The notes under the pieces: model-generated
The model's database searches: none
What the model was told of the DNA's origin: nothing
What the model saw: the letters and a program-made list of their open reading frames with translations, nothing else
DNA from: Gemmiger formicilis
Lineage (GTDB): Bacteria > Bacillota > Clostridia > Oscillospirales > Ruminococcaceae
Length of the DNA stretch: 64,000 bases
Direction of reading: 5' to 3'
NCBI RefSeq assembly: GCF_016900095.1
Contig: NZ_JACJJP010000002.1
Location: forward strand, 1 to 64,000
Position numbers and translations under genes: made by a program
Shown here: one piece after another, positions 17,209-26,283 of the stretch
Numbering within the stretch: the stretch's first letter is position 1
Layout: the number at the start of each line of letters is the position of its first letter

Positions 17209-18555
17209 TCAGCCCGCGTTCAGCGCGGCCTCGGTGGCCCAGCCGTCCACAAAAGCGGTGACCACATCGTCCCAGGTGCCGGTGCCGGCCGCGTAGGCGG
17301 TCAGAGCGGAGCCCAGGTTGTTCTTCCAGTTTTCGGAAGGCATGGTGGTGAAGTTCCAGGACACAGGCACCTTGCCCGCTGCGGTCATTTCCTGGTCTTC
17401 CTTCACGAAGAGGTTGGTGGATTCCTGAGCGCCCTTGAAGGGGATGACAAAGCCCATGTCGTCGGCCATGGCCTTGGTGCCTTCCTCCGAGGTGACGCAC
17501 CAGTAGATGAAGTCCAGGGTAGCCTGGATGTCTTCTTCGGGGGCTTCCTTGTTGACGCACCAGTAGTTCTCGGTGCCGGTGCACAGGCCCTGGTTGGCTT
17601 CGTCGCCCACGCCGATGTAGATGGGGATCATGGCCAGGTCGTCATCGGTGAAGGTGCCGTCCTGGGTCAGGTTGACGTACTCCCAGGAACCGTTCTGGTA
17701 GAAGACGGCCTCGTTGGCCAGGAACTCGTTGCGGCTGTCGTCGGCGGTCTTGCCGGCCAGCTCGGTGGGCGCGCAGGTGGAGTTGTTGATGTACAGATCA
17801 AAGATGTTCTTGTAGTTGTCCAGGTAGGTGCCCTTGATGGCGTCGGTGGAGTTGATGCCCTCGTCCTTGTACTCAAAGTAGATGGGCAGGTTGGCCAGGT
17901 GGGTCTTGTAGCGCCAGTCGGAGGAAGAATCCATGCCGGCAGAGGTGAAGGCCGCGAAGCCCAGCTCATCCTTGCGGGCGGTGATGTCCTCGGCCACCTT
18001 CTTCAGGTCGGCAAAGCTCTTGATGTCGTCGATGGTGTAGCCCGCCTTTTCCAGCAGGGTCTTGTTGGTGATCAGACCGTAGGACTCGATGACGTAGCCG
18101 ACGCCCAGCGTGGCGTCCCCGTCTTTCAGGGCGTAGGTGTCGCTGGTCAGCTCCCCAAGGATGGGGGTGCCGGTCAGGTCGTAGCAGTAGTCCTTCCAGT
18201 TGGCCAGGCCGATGGGGCCGTTGACCTGGAACAGGGTGGGCGCGTCGCTCTTGGCCATCTCGCTCATCAGGGTGGTCTCGTACTCACCGGAAGCGGCGGT
18301 GACCACCGTGACCGGCACGCCGGTCTGCTCGGTGTAGACGGCGGCCAGGTCCTGCCACTGCTGATCCTGCTCAGGCTTGAAGTTCAGGTAGTAAACCTTG
18401 CCCGCGGCGGTGGGAGCGGCTTCGCTGGTGGCGGCGGAATCCCCGGCGGCGTCAGTGGATGCGGCAGTGCTGTTGCCCGAAGAGCTGCAACCGGCCAGAA
18501 GGGCAGCCGTCATCGTACCGGCGAGACCCAGCGCGAGCATTTTTTTGAATTTCAT
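17209..18555 (-). CDS. Sugar ABC transporter substrate-binding lipoprotein
   Basis: This 448-aa lipoprotein has a signal peptide with lipobox LLAGC (Cys 22-23), a Ser/Ala/Thr linker to about residue 50, and a type 1 solute-binding fold (YYLNFKPEQDQQWQDLAAVY ... ending WDDVVTAFVDGWATEAA). It captures the sugar for the two downstream permeases. The promoter and a LacI-type operator lie directly upstream, and AGGAGG precedes the ATG. Substrate as maltodextrin is inferred from malQ, glgP and the LacI gene. Confidence 0.9.
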   Translation of the reverse strand: MKFKKMLALGLAGTMTAALLAGCSSSGNSTAASTDAAGDSAATSEAAPTAAGKVYYLNFKPEQDQQWQDLAAVYTEQTGVPVTVVTAASGEYETTLMSEMAKSDAPTLFQVNGPIGLANWKDYCYDLTGTPILGELTSDTYALKDGDATLGVGYVIESYGLITNKTLLEKAGYTIDDIKSFADLKKVAEDITARKDELGFAAFTSAGMDSSSDWRYKTHLANLPIYFEYKDEGINSTDAIKGTYLDNYKNIFDLYINNSTCAPTELAGKTADDSRNEFLANEAVFYQNGSWEYVNLTQDGTFTDDDLAMIPIYIGVGDEANQGLCTGTENYWCVNKEAPEEDIQATLDFIYWCVTSEEGTKAMADDMGFVIPFKGAQESTNLFVKEDQEMTAAGKVPVSWNFTTMPSENWKNNLGSALTAYAAGTGTWDDVVTAFVDGWATEAALNAG

Positions 18556-18622
18556 GGTATTTTCCTCCTTGAATAAAATAAAAATGTGTCATGGTTCGGA
18601 AAAACGGATGAGCGGTTCTGGA

Positions 18623-18638
18623 TTGGTAACGTTTCCAA
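18623..18638 (-). promoter_or_regulatory. LacI/CcpA-type operator
   Basis: TTGGTAACGTTTCCAA is a near-perfect palindrome with the central CG typical of LacI-family operators. On the minus strand TGGAAACGTTACCA also fits the relaxed cre consensus TGNAANCGNNNNCA. It starts 15 bases after the -10 of the binding-protein promoter, where bound protein would block transcription. Confidence 0.7.
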
Positions 18639-18653
18639 CCCTTCGATGTTTTT

Positions 18654-18682
18654 ATAATACACCGGTTGTGCTAAAAATTCAA
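18654..18682 (-). promoter_or_regulatory. Promoter of the alpha-glucan ABC operon
   Basis: On the minus strand TTGAAT (18677-18682) and TATTAT (18654-18659) are spaced by 17 bases, about 100 bases before the binding-protein ATG. The operator above overlaps the expected start region. Confidence 0.75.
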
Positions 18683-18794
18683 TACTTTTTCGTTTTTTTT
18701 TCAATATTTGTTCATAATAGACAAAAAAAGCGCCGTCCGATTTGTGCAGGAGTTTTTTTGAGAGGATCGCCCTTTCCTCGCTTTTCTTACCCCA

Positions 18795-21059
18795 TTACGC
18801 TTTTGCAAGGTGCCAGATATCACGATTGTATTCGGCGATGGTGCGGTCGCTGGAGAACAGGCCCGCCTTTGCAATATTGACCACACATTTTTTGGCCCAA
18901 GCTTCGGGATTGCACCCATAGTCCGCCAGTGCCTGCCCTTTTCGTACCACGTAGCTGTTAAAGTCCGGCAATGTCTGGAACCAATCCTTCTGGATCAGTT
19001 CGTCACGCAAACGGGTCAGATTTTCCTCCCGGCCGGCTTTCAGCATAAGCGGATCGGTCAGGAAGTCGATAGCTCGCTTGATGTTGGCATCCGCATGATA
19101 CCACTCGGCGGCACAATAATCCTGCTGCGCATAGTGGCGGATGACCTGCTCCGCCGTCTGGCCGAAGACATAGATGTTCTCCGATCCGACCTGGCGGAAA
19201 ATCTCCACATTGGCGCCATCCATCGTGCCAAGCGTCACGGCGCCATTGAGCATGAACTTCATGTTCCCCGTTCCGGACGCTTCCTTGGACGCCAGGCTGA
19301 TCTGTTCAGAAAGATCGCAGGCAGGGATGAGTTTTTCGGCCGCTGTCACATTGTAGTTTTCAATAAACACGACCTGAAGCCAGCGGGAGACTTCCGGGTC
19401 CGCCGCAATGACCTTGGAAAGGGTCAGCAGCGCATGGATGATATCCTTGGCGATGATATAGGCCGGCGCGGCTTTCGCCCCGAAGATGCTCACCAGCGGC
19501 ACCGGAGGCAGATGGCCGGCCTTAATCTCGTGGTACTGGTGAATCAGATACAGCAGATTCAGCTGCTGGCGCTTGTATTCATGGAGCCGCTTGGATTGAA
19601 TATCGAACATCGCGGCAGGGTTCACTTCCACCCCCTGCACACGCTTCAGCCATTCGGCAAGAGTCACCTTGTTCTGTGCTTTAACATCGGCAAATTCTTT
19701 CCGTGCCGCCGGGTCATCGGCAAGGGGCAGCAAGGCTTCCAGCTCATCGGCATTTTTATAAAATCCCGTACCGATGTGGCTTTTGATTCTCTCCGTCAGG
19801 GCCGGATTGCATTCCAGCAGCCAGCGGCGGAACGTGATGCCGTTGGTCTTGTTATTGAATTTTTCGGGATAGAGGGTATAAAAGCCGTGCAGTTCCGTCG
19901 TTTTCAGAATCTCGGTGTGCAGCTCCGCCACGCCGTTGGTGGAATGGGTAAAGTGAATATCCATATGCGCCATATGGACACGATCTTCGGCATCAATGAT
20001 AGCAAGGCTCTCGTCCTGGGTGCGGGTACGGGCCAGGGCATCCAGCTTTTCAATGATGGGCATGATCTGCGGCACGACCGCCTCCAGATAACTGCGCGGC
20101 CACTTTTCCAGCGCTTCCGCCAGAATGGTGTGGTTGGTATAGGCGCAGGTTTTGGTCACGATCTCCACAGCCTCGTCAAATTCCACACCCTTTTCGCCCA
20201 GCAGACGGATCAGTTCCGGGATCACCATGCTGGGGTGGGTATCGTTGATCTGGATGGCCGCATAGTCCGCCAGGTCATGGTAGTTGCATCCGCGGGTCGC
20301 GCATTCCTGCAGGATCAACTGTGCTCCGGCAGAAACCATCAGATACTGCTGATAGACCCGCAGGCGGCGGCCCGCCTCGTCGGAATCGTCCGGATATAGG
20401 AACAGCGTCAGGTTTTTGTCGATATCCGTTTTGTCAAAGACGATCCCGTCGTGGACAATCCCCTCCTCCACCGTATCCAGGTCGAAGAGATTGAGCGTAT
20501 TGGTGCGGCCCTCAAAACCGGTTACAGCCAGCCGGTACAGACGCGCCTGAAAGGTTTTGCCCGCCAGCATGACCGGGTACGTGGTTTCGGTGCGCTGCGC
20601 CCAGCTTTGTTCCGTCAGCCAGGGGTCCGGCAGCTCCGTCTGCACACCCTCTTTCAGCGACTGGCGGAACAGGCCGAAGTGATACCGCAGGCCGATGCCA
20701 TCCCCCGGAAGGCGCAGCGTTGCCAGCGAATCCAGGAAGCAGGCCGCCAGACGTCCCAGGCCGCCGTTGCCAAGGGAAGGCTCCGGTTCGACCTCCTCGA
20801 TTTCGCTCAGGCTTTTGCCGGCAGCCGCCAATGTGTCCCGTACGGCATCATACAGCCCCAGGTTGATCAGGTTGTTCGACAGCAATTTGCCGATCAAAAA
20901 TTCTGCGCTGATGTAATACAGCTTCCGGCCCGTCACAGGCGTAACGCGCTGGGCACTTTCGCGCTGTACCAGCGTCATCAGCGCCAGATACACCTCCTGA
21001 TTGGAACAGGCACTCAGCTCTTTGCCTGTCAGTTCGGCCAGCGTTTGCTTCATATCCAT
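18795..21059 (-). CDS. glgP: Glycogen/maltodextrin phosphorylase
   Basis: This 754-aa GT35 enzyme releases glucose-1-phosphate from alpha-1,4-glucan ends with inorganic phosphate. [20 protein letters not shown] (about 95-115) and the PLP-lysine region [28 protein letters not shown] are intact, with [16 protein letters not shown] and the C-terminal YNRDIWHL also typical. It is somewhat shorter than the 790-800 aa MalP enzymes. GGAGG precedes the ATG. With MalQ and the importer it completes a maltodextrin breakdown path. Its GC is slightly below that of the neighbouring transporter genes. Confidence 0.95.
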   Translation of the reverse strand: MDMKQTLAELTGKELSACSNQEVYLALMTLVQRESAQRVTPVTGRKLYYISAEFLIGKLLSNNLINLGLYDAVRDTLAAAGKSLSEIEEVEPEPSLGNGGLGRLAACFLDSLATLRLPGDGIGLRYHFGLFRQSLKEGVQTELPDPWLTEQSWAQRTETTYPVMLAGKTFQARLYRLAVTGFEGRTNTLNLFDLDTVEEGIVHDGIVFDKTDIDKNLTLFLYPDDSDEAGRRLRVYQQYLMVSAGAQLILQECATRGCNYHDLADYAAIQINDTHPSMVIPELIRLLGEKGVEFDEAVEIVTKTCAYTNHTILAEALEKWPRSYLEAVVPQIMPIIEKLDALARTRTQDESLAIIDAEDRVHMAHMDIHFTHSTNGVAELHTEILKTTELHGFYTLYPEKFNNKTNGITFRRWLLECNPALTERIKSHIGTGFYKNADELEALLPLADDPAARKEFADVKAQNKVTLAEWLKRVQGVEVNPAAMFDIQSKRLHEYKRQQLNLLYLIHQYHEIKAGHLPPVPLVSIFGAKAAPAYIIAKDIIHALLTLSKVIAADPEVSRWLQVVFIENYNVTAAEKLIPACDLSEQISLASKEASGTGNMKFMLNGAVTLGTMDGANVEIFRQVGSENIYVFGQTAEQVIRHYAQQDYCAAEWYHADANIKRAIDFLTDPLMLKAGREENLTRLRDELIQKDWFQTLPDFNSYVVRKGQALADYGCNPEAWAKKCVVNIAKAGLFSSDRTIAEYNRDIWHLAKA

Positions 21060-21128
21060 TCTGTTTTCCTCCGTTCACAATTTTTATAACGTGCAGGAGC
21101 GCCGCTCCCTTTCCTTAAGCCAACTATA

Positions 21129-21157
21129 TCACACAAAACTAGCAAAATCTTGTGTGA
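21129..21157. promoter_or_regulatory. Inverted repeat in the glgP/araC-type divergent region
   Basis: TCACACAA (21129-21136) and TTGTGTGA (21150-21157) form a perfect 8-bp inverted repeat with a 13-base spacer between the two divergent genes. The right arm overlaps the -35 of the AraC-type gene. It is a candidate operator for that regulator or another factor. Confidence 0.55.
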
Positions 21158-21179
21158 AGCAAGCATATTATGGTACAAT
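21150..21179 (+). promoter_or_regulatory. Promoter of the AraC-type gene
   Basis: TTGTGT (21150-21155) and TACAAT (21174-21179) are spaced by 18 bases. Transcription would begin near 21186, so translation should start at ATG 21207 rather than at the upstream in-frame GTG at 21150. Confidence 0.6.
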
Positions 21180-21206
21180 ACTATCAAACGAAGGGGATGT
21201 GCTTGC

Positions 21207-22067
21207 ATGGTCACGGATATTGCATTAAAAGAAACAAAAAAGCACGGGGCGTTACGTTTTCCGTTCAACATTTACCCGTGCACGATTCCGAAGGATTTTC
21301 CCGAAGTGGCGCTGCACTGGCAAAGCAGTATGGAACTGGTGTTCATCAAAAAAGGCAGCGGCATTGTGCAGGTCGGGGGACGTGCCTTGCCTGCACAGGC
21401 GGGAGAAGTCTTTGTTTTTACGCCGGGGACCCTTCATGCCTTGTTCCAGTCCCCCGGCATTGTGATGGAATACGAAAATATTATTTTTGATCTTGCGCTG
21501 TTGGGCGGGGCGGACGACCTGTGCGACGAGCGCTACCTTTTGCCATTGCAAAGCGGACGCCTGGCCCTGCCGGTTCATCTGACCCCGGAACTTTCCTATT
21601 ACACCGAGGCGCTGGTGTGCCTGCACGATGCAGAGGAAGCCAACCGCACACGACTGTTCGGCTACGAGTTGGTGATCAAGGGTGCTTTGCTGCGTTTGCT
21701 GGGCCTGCTGACGCAAAAAGACGGGAAGCTGTTGTCGTCCGAGAACGCCGACACCCAGCGAATGAAGACGGTACTGCAGCTGATTGCCGATCATTATACG
21801 GAAGAGTTGTCCGTAAGTTCCGCGGCCGAAGTCTGCGGGTACAGCACCAGCCACTTCATGCGCTGGTTCAAGCGGATGACCGGGCAGCATTTTACCGCGT
21901 TTTTGAACTGTTACCGGCTGAATATTGCCTGCATCGCCTTGCGTTCCGGCAACGACACCATCCTGGCGGTGGCGGAACAGGCAGGCTTCAGAAACCTGTC
22001 CTATTTCAACCGCCTCTTCAAAAGCCATTACGGCATTACCCCACAGATGTATCGCAAAAGGGAATAA
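21207..22067 (+). CDS. AraC-family transcriptional regulator
   Basis: This 286-aa protein has an N-terminal cupin-like sugar-sensing domain (HWQSSMELVFIKKGSGIVQVGG ... AGEVFVFTPGTLHALF) and a C-terminal double HTH (VSSAAEVCGYSTSHFMRWFKRMTGQHF ... ILAVAEQAGFRNLSYFNRLFKSHYGITPQMYRK). It is divergent from glgP and probably regulates it. The ATG at 21207 follows AAGGGGA. Confidence 0.9.
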   Translation: MVTDIALKETKKHGALRFPFNIYPCTIPKDFPEVALHWQSSMELVFIKKGSGIVQVGGRALPAQAGEVFVFTPGTLHALFQSPGIVMEYENIIFDLALLGGADDLCDERYLLPLQSGRLALPVHLTPELSYYTEALVCLHDAEEANRTRLFGYELVIKGALLRLLGLLTQKDGKLLSSENADTQRMKTVLQLIADHYTEELSVSSAAEVCGYSTSHFMRWFKRMTGQHFTAFLNCYRLNIACIALRSGNDTILAVAEQAGFRNLSYFNRLFKSHYGITPQMYRKRE

Positions 22068-22160
22068 AGTCCCCTTGCACGGTCACGCCGATGCATAGGC
22101 GGCTTGTGCCGCTCCGTAAGAGTTTGTAAAATCCATTGCAGCCAAGCGGCCTGGCCGTTG

Positions 22161-22300
22161 GAAAGAGACATATTGACATCTCCACGTCGTGTGGCCTAAA
22201 CTATCTACGTCTTTGTTATTCCTCATTTCAAAGACAACCTCCCTGTTTTTGGAATGTGGTTGGCAAACCCACATCCTATTCTACAGGGAGGTTCTCTTTT
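22161..22300 (-). pseudogene. Remnant of an IS200-type insertion sequence (tnpA 5' end)
   Basis: From ATG 22226 the minus strand reads MRNNKDVDSLGHTTWRCQY, which resembles the start of IS200/IS605 TnpA (SLAHTTWNCKYH...), then loses the match after about 20 residues. Directly upstream is a perfect 11-bp inverted repeat (22236-22246 and 22283-22293) of the kind that folds at IS200 left ends and masks tnpA translation. The rest of the element is missing. Confidence 0.5.
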
Positions 22301-22324
22301 GTCTATGGCTAAAGCCGTTTTATT

Positions 22325-22350
22325 CCACCAGCGGAGCTGGTGGTTTTTTG
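22325..22350 (+). terminator. Hairpin with T-run after the AraC gene / IS relic
   Basis: CCACCAGC-GGA-GCTGGTGG is followed by TTTTTT. It could end the AraC-type transcript or be the transcription-shielding terminator that IS200 elements carry at their left end. Apart from the IS relic and the repeats listed, the gap 22068-22594 shows no gene. Confidence 0.6.
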
Positions 22351-22436
22351 CGCTTAAGCACTCAAAAAAGGGCGAGCCTATCGAATAGATAGTCTCGCCT
22401 TCTTTAGTACAAACATCGGAATCACTGTTCACGTTT

Positions 22437-22455
22437 GTGGTGCGCAAAAAATAAA
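22437..22455. repeat. 19-bp inverted repeat, right arm
   Basis: GTGGTGCGCAAAAAATAAA is the exact reverse complement of 4313-4331. It lies 43 bases inside the right copy of the 48-bp direct repeat. Confidence 0.6.
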
Positions 22456-22498
22456 CCTCCCGGGAGATTCCTCGTGCGGGCAGAGCCTGAAAACTATG

Positions 22499-22547
22499 AC
22501 CAAGGCACCTGCTTCTTAGGAAGCAGGTGCTTTTCTTTTATGTACAG
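22499..22547. repeat. 48-bp direct repeat, right copy (possible attachment site)
   Basis: This segment repeats tRNA-Glu's ACCA end plus its terminator and TATGTACAG (4152-4199), with one extra T. No tRNA body precedes it: the match begins only at ACCA. This is what an att remnant after site-specific integration, or a decayed second tRNA locus, would look like. Confidence 0.6.
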
Positions 22548-22555
22548 GCAAAAAG

Positions 22556-22591
22556 GAGGCGGGCCGGGAAGGGGACTTCCCGGCCCGCTGG
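22556..22591 (-). terminator. Terminator of the restriction-modification gene
   Basis: On the minus strand a 13-bp GC-rich stem (GCGGGCCGGGAAG / CTTCCCGGCCCGC) is followed by CTCCTTTTTG just after the stop codon of the upstream gene. Confidence 0.7.
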
Positions 22592-22594
22592 GTG

Positions 22595-25432
22595 TCAGGC
22601 TTTCTTTTTAGTGTCCAGTTCGGCCACCTTTTGTTGGTAGAGCTTCATCAGCTCGGCCACACAGGCGCTTTCGCTTGAAAAAGCAGGGTGCGCCGAAGTA
22701 ATTCCATATGCAGCTAAAACAGCTTTATCGTTTTTTTGATGCGCCTTTAGCAATTCTGGATATAAAAACATGTTTTCACCGTAAAGATCTGCTAATGAAC
22801 ATTCTGGATATAGGGCTCTTGCATCTATGATTGCTTTGGCCGTTTGTTCTATTTTTTCTTTTGCTTCTTTTGTAGGAGAAGGCCATGGGAATGTATTATA
22901 AACAAGCTCTTTTGAATAATTATATCCGTCACCTAAGCGTCCGCCGACTACACGTAACCAAGCCATATGAATATTTGATTCCAAGATACCGAAATGGTAA
23001 AGTGTTGCGTTTGCGACAATAAATAATTTGTTGCTGGCAATTATATTCTTATGGAAAAAGCCCATTGGAACATATTTTCTTTTTGAGGTAGAAACTTCAG
23101 GGATGGCAAGATAATCTGTTTCGGGCTGAGCAAGCTGTGCAAAGCGAGCCGGGATTTTCGCGTACTGATTGGTAGTTTTTGCTCTGCTGCTCAATCGAAA
23201 TTCTTGTACCTTTTTTACTCTGTCAATAAGGAAGGGGCTTTTGGCGATAATTTGTGGTGGTGCATCTTTTAACCAAAGACAATAACGATGGGTTCCTTTC
23301 ATCAATTCAAGAGAACCAATATACGGCAAAATCCACTTTTCAATAGCGGGCTCCTTTTTTATGGCAGCGTCTCTTTCTTCGCATGAAAGAATCAGATTAC
23401 CACCATCCCGTGGCTGGTTTCCGAAGGCTATAGGCAATGAAATAAAGAGCGGTTTTTTTGCTGGCTTAACGATGATAGATGGTGCCAAAAGTAGGTATGG
23501 GCTTATATTGGGACCGGTTTTGAATGTGCCGTTAATGAACAGTTTTTTCATGGGATTAGCATATTGCTGCATGGAAAAGCTGATAATTGTTACAAAAACT
23601 TGAGCTGTTTTTTGAGATTCACTTTCCCACTTGAAAGGGGTATAGGCAAAATTGATGGAAACACCCATGTCTTTGATTAAGGTGTTCCAAAGAGGATAGA
23701 CTTGTTCACCTTGGCAAATACTGCTTGTAGAGACAAATCCTATATTTATATTTGTGCCCTTTATATATCGCGTCGCAACAAAATACCAAGCGGCAACGTA
23801 ATCAAGGTCTTTGCTAAAATTTTTATACTTATCTGGATTCTCGGAGTTTGTTTCAACGATGTTAATAATATCAGCTTTTTGGCTTTTGGACATTGTCCGT
23901 GCGCCGTTAAACGGCGGATTCCCCATAATATAATTCAGCCGGGTCTTGGGCACCACCTCTTCCCAGTTGATCCGCAGGGCATTGCCCTCCACAATATAGG
24001 CGTTGGTTTTCAGGGGCAGAAAATCCAGCGGCACCAGCAGGATCTTTTCGGTCTCCTTCATCATCTGGCTTTCGGCAATCCAAAGGGCCGTCTTGGCAAC
24101 CGTCACCGCAAAGTCGTTGATCTCAATGCCGTAAAACTGGGAAATGGAAATCTGGATGGGGCTTTCGCTGGCGGAATACATGGTCACCTGGCCGTGGGCC
24201 AGTTCCAGCAATACCCGATTTTCCAGCCGCCGCAAACTCAAGTAGGTCTCTGTCAGAAAGTTGCCCGACCCGCAAGCCGGATCCAGAAAAGTCAGGGACG
24301 CCAGCTTGCGCTGGTAGGCTTTCAGCTTTGCCGTCTTGGTGCGCTCCACCGCTATGGCGCAAATCTCATCCAGTTCCCCTTTCAGCTCATCCAGAAACAA
24401 GGGGTCAATGACCTTGTGGATGTTCTCGATGCTGGTATAATGCATGCCGCCGCTGCGGCGGGTATCGGGGTTTAAGGTACTCTCGAACACGGCGCCGAAG
24501 ATGGTGGGGCTGATCTCCGACCAGTTGAAGTCCTCGCTGGCTTTGGCCAGCAGCAGATCCCTGATCTCATCGGTAAAAGGCGGAATCTCAATATCCTCAT
24601 CCGAAAACAGACCGCCGTTCACATAGGGGAAGGCCGCCAGCTCCGGGTTGTCGTCCTTCAAGTAGGGGTCCCGGTCCTCCGGCTTGGTGTCCAGCACCCG
24701 GAACAGCTCCACCAGCCCTTTGCGCATGCTGCGGGTGTCCATGGCGGAAAGATAGTCGTGGAACATGCCGTGGTGCCCGAAAATCCCCGCATCCTCTGCA
24801 TACAGACAAAATACCAGGCGCACACACAGTTTATTCAGGCTTTTCTGTGCCCGTTCGCTGTCCGGGTCGGCGTACTGCTTGAAAAAGGCATCGTACAGCA
24901 GCCCCACCATCTCACCGGCGGCAATGGACACTTCCATTTCCCGCTTCAGATGCTCGTTGCCGGATTCCACCAGAAACTGCAGGCGGTAAGCTTCGGTTTC
25001 CAGTTTTTCCAGTTCGATGACTTCCGGCTCTCCCTGGGGACGTTCCATGTCGTACACATAAAAGGTACTGAAATTGCAGGTGATGACCCACCGGGGATGC
25101 CGGGACACGGGCAGTTCGGTGATATACCGCTTGGCCTGCTGGAAGGGGGTCAGATAACTGCCGTCGGACTGGCGGATGCCCTTCTTCAAATCTTTGTCCA
25201 GGGCTTTCTGCTCGATCAGAACCCGGGTGGCGGGAATGTACCCGTCTATGAAGCTGGTGTGGTCCAGATGAACCTGGTCTTCAAATTCAATAAACTGTTC
25301 TGGGTGCTCCACCCCATACACATCCCGGAGCAAAGAAAGCCAGAATTTCTGACTTTGTCCTTTTTCGTAGCCCTTGCCCTTCCAGTATTCGGCAAACTCT
25401 TTTGCGGCTTTCTGCTGCTGCGTTTCGGTCAT
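22595..25432 (-). CDS. MmeI-like (type IIL) restriction-modification enzyme
   Basis: This 945-aa protein combines nuclease, adenine methyltransferase and specificity domain. The N-terminus has a PD-(D/E)xK-type motif (D63 with E74-Q75-K76 in IPATRVLIEQK), followed by a helical connector, SAM motif I LDPACGSGNFL (near 380) and catalytic NPPF (near 502). A TRD region and a C-terminal helix follow. All motifs look intact, so it may cut and protect alone. ATG 25432 is favoured (GAGGTG seven bases before); an upstream ATG adds six residues. The part after NPPF (about 22680-23920) is strikingly AT-rich while both ends are GC-rich, so the specificity half was probably swapped in by recombination. 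Confidence 0.88.
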   Translation of the reverse strand: MTETQQQKAAKEFAEYWKGKGYEKGQSQKFWLSLLRDVYGVEHPEQFIEFEDQVHLDHTSFIDGYIPATRVLIEQKALDKDLKKGIRQSDGSYLTPFQQAKRYITELPVSRHPRWVITCNFSTFYVYDMERPQGEPEVIELEKLETEAYRLQFLVESGNEHLKREMEVSIAAGEMVGLLYDAFFKQYADPDSERAQKSLNKLCVRLVFCLYAEDAGIFGHHGMFHDYLSAMDTRSMRKGLVELFRVLDTKPEDRDPYLKDDNPELAAFPYVNGGLFSDEDIEIPPFTDEIRDLLLAKASEDFNWSEISPTIFGAVFESTLNPDTRRSGGMHYTSIENIHKVIDPLFLDELKGELDEICAIAVERTKTAKLKAYQRKLASLTFLDPACGSGNFLTETYLSLRRLENRVLLELAHGQVTMYSASESPIQISISQFYGIEINDFAVTVAKTALWIAESQMMKETEKILLVPLDFLPLKTNAYIVEGNALRINWEEVVPKTRLNYIMGNPPFNGARTMSKSQKADIINIVETNSENPDKYKNFSKDLDYVAAWYFVATRYIKGTNINIGFVSTSSICQGEQVYPLWNTLIKDMGVSINFAYTPFKWESESQKTAQVFVTIISFSMQQYANPMKKLFINGTFKTGPNISPYLLLAPSIIVKPAKKPLFISLPIAFGNQPRDGGNLILSCEERDAAIKKEPAIEKWILPYIGSLELMKGTHRYCLWLKDAPPQIIAKSPFLIDRVKKVQEFRLSSRAKTTNQYAKIPARFAQLAQPETDYLAIPEVSTSKRKYVPMGFFHKNIIASNKLFIVANATLYHFGILESNIHMAWLRVVGGRLGDGYNYSKELVYNTFPWPSPTKEAKEKIEQTAKAIIDARALYPECSLADLYGENMFLYPELLKAHQKNDKAVLAAYGITSAHPAFSSESACVAELMKLYQQKVAELDTKKKA

Positions 25433-25515
25433 GTTTTCACACCTCGCCATAGAGAGATCTTATGTACCATCATAACATAAAGCCCCGGGCACGGCAATCG
25501 CCTGCCGGGACAAAA

Positions 25516-25552
25516 CAAAAGGCGGAAGGTTGTACACCTTCCGCCTTTTGTC
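25516..25552 (-). terminator. Terminator of the YczE-like gene
   Basis: AAAAGGCGGAAGG and CCTTCCGCCTTTT form a 13-bp stem with a 7-base loop and T-runs on both strands. It lies about 30 bases after the stop of the minus-strand gene and could act in both directions. Confidence 0.8.
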
Positions 25553-25580
25553 TGTTCTCTGATTGCAGGGGCCCCGGATC

Positions 25581-26246
25581 TCACGCCCTCACCGGTGCCA
25601 GGCCGGCGGCGGATTGCAGGGGATGCTTGCACAGGGCGTTGAACACCGCAATGGAGCGGCCCACCCCCACCATGGACAGGATGGTGCCCAGGCCGATGCC
25701 CAGCAGCGCATCGCCGAAGGCAAAGCCGATGAGCAGGGAAGCGGAGACGCAGCCGATGTCAAAGCAGTTCTTGCAGAAACCCAGCTCCTTGCCGAACCGC
25801 TGGGCCAGGCTGTTCACAATGCCGTCGCCGGGGTTGGGCACCAGCTGCATGTCCACCGTCATGGCGGCGCCCACCCCGGTCAGGATGATGGCCACCACCA
25901 GCAGGGAGATGTCCGCAGGTAGAAACCCGCTCTTATAGGGAATCATGGCCTTGAAGACATTCAAAAATCGGGTAAACACCAGGCTCATCACAAGCTGCAG
26001 CAGGTCCACCCAGGTGCGGTTCTTGCCCTTGACCACAAACTGGGCCGCCACCAGCACACAGTAGGCCACCAGGGTCAGGTTGCCGAAGTTCAGCCCTGTC
26101 CCTTCGCTGATGGTGAAGGGGATGGACACAATGGCCGAAGCGCCCAGCCCGGTCAGGGTGTTCAGGGTCAGGCCCAGGGCCAGCAGCAACATGCCCAGCA
26201 GATACAACACAAAACGGGTCACCAATTTTTGATTGTCTTTTTCCAT
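25581..26246 (-). CDS. YczE/YitT-type membrane protein
   Basis: This 221-aa integral membrane protein has five to six predicted helices and the family-like segment LGLTLNTLTGLGASAIVSIPFTISEGTGLNFGN, then VDMQLVPNPGDGIVNSLAQRFGKELGFCKN. The function is unknown; relatives are annotated YczE/YyaS/YitT or DUF6198. ATG 26246 follows GAAAGGA. It sits 37 bases after the MATE gene and is probably cotranscribed with it. Confidence 0.75.
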   Translation of the reverse strand: MEKDNQKLVTRFVLYLLGMLLLALGLTLNTLTGLGASAIVSIPFTISEGTGLNFGNLTLVAYCVLVAAQFVVKGKNRTWVDLLQLVMSLVFTRFLNVFKAMIPYKSGFLPADISLLVVAIILTGVGAAMTVDMQLVPNPGDGIVNSLAQRFGKELGFCKNCFDIGCVSASLLIGFAFGDALLGIGLGTILSMVGVGRSIAVFNALCKHPLQSAAGLAPVRA

Positions 26247-26283
26247 GTAGATTTCCTTTCTGTATAGTCTGAAAAAACGGGGA

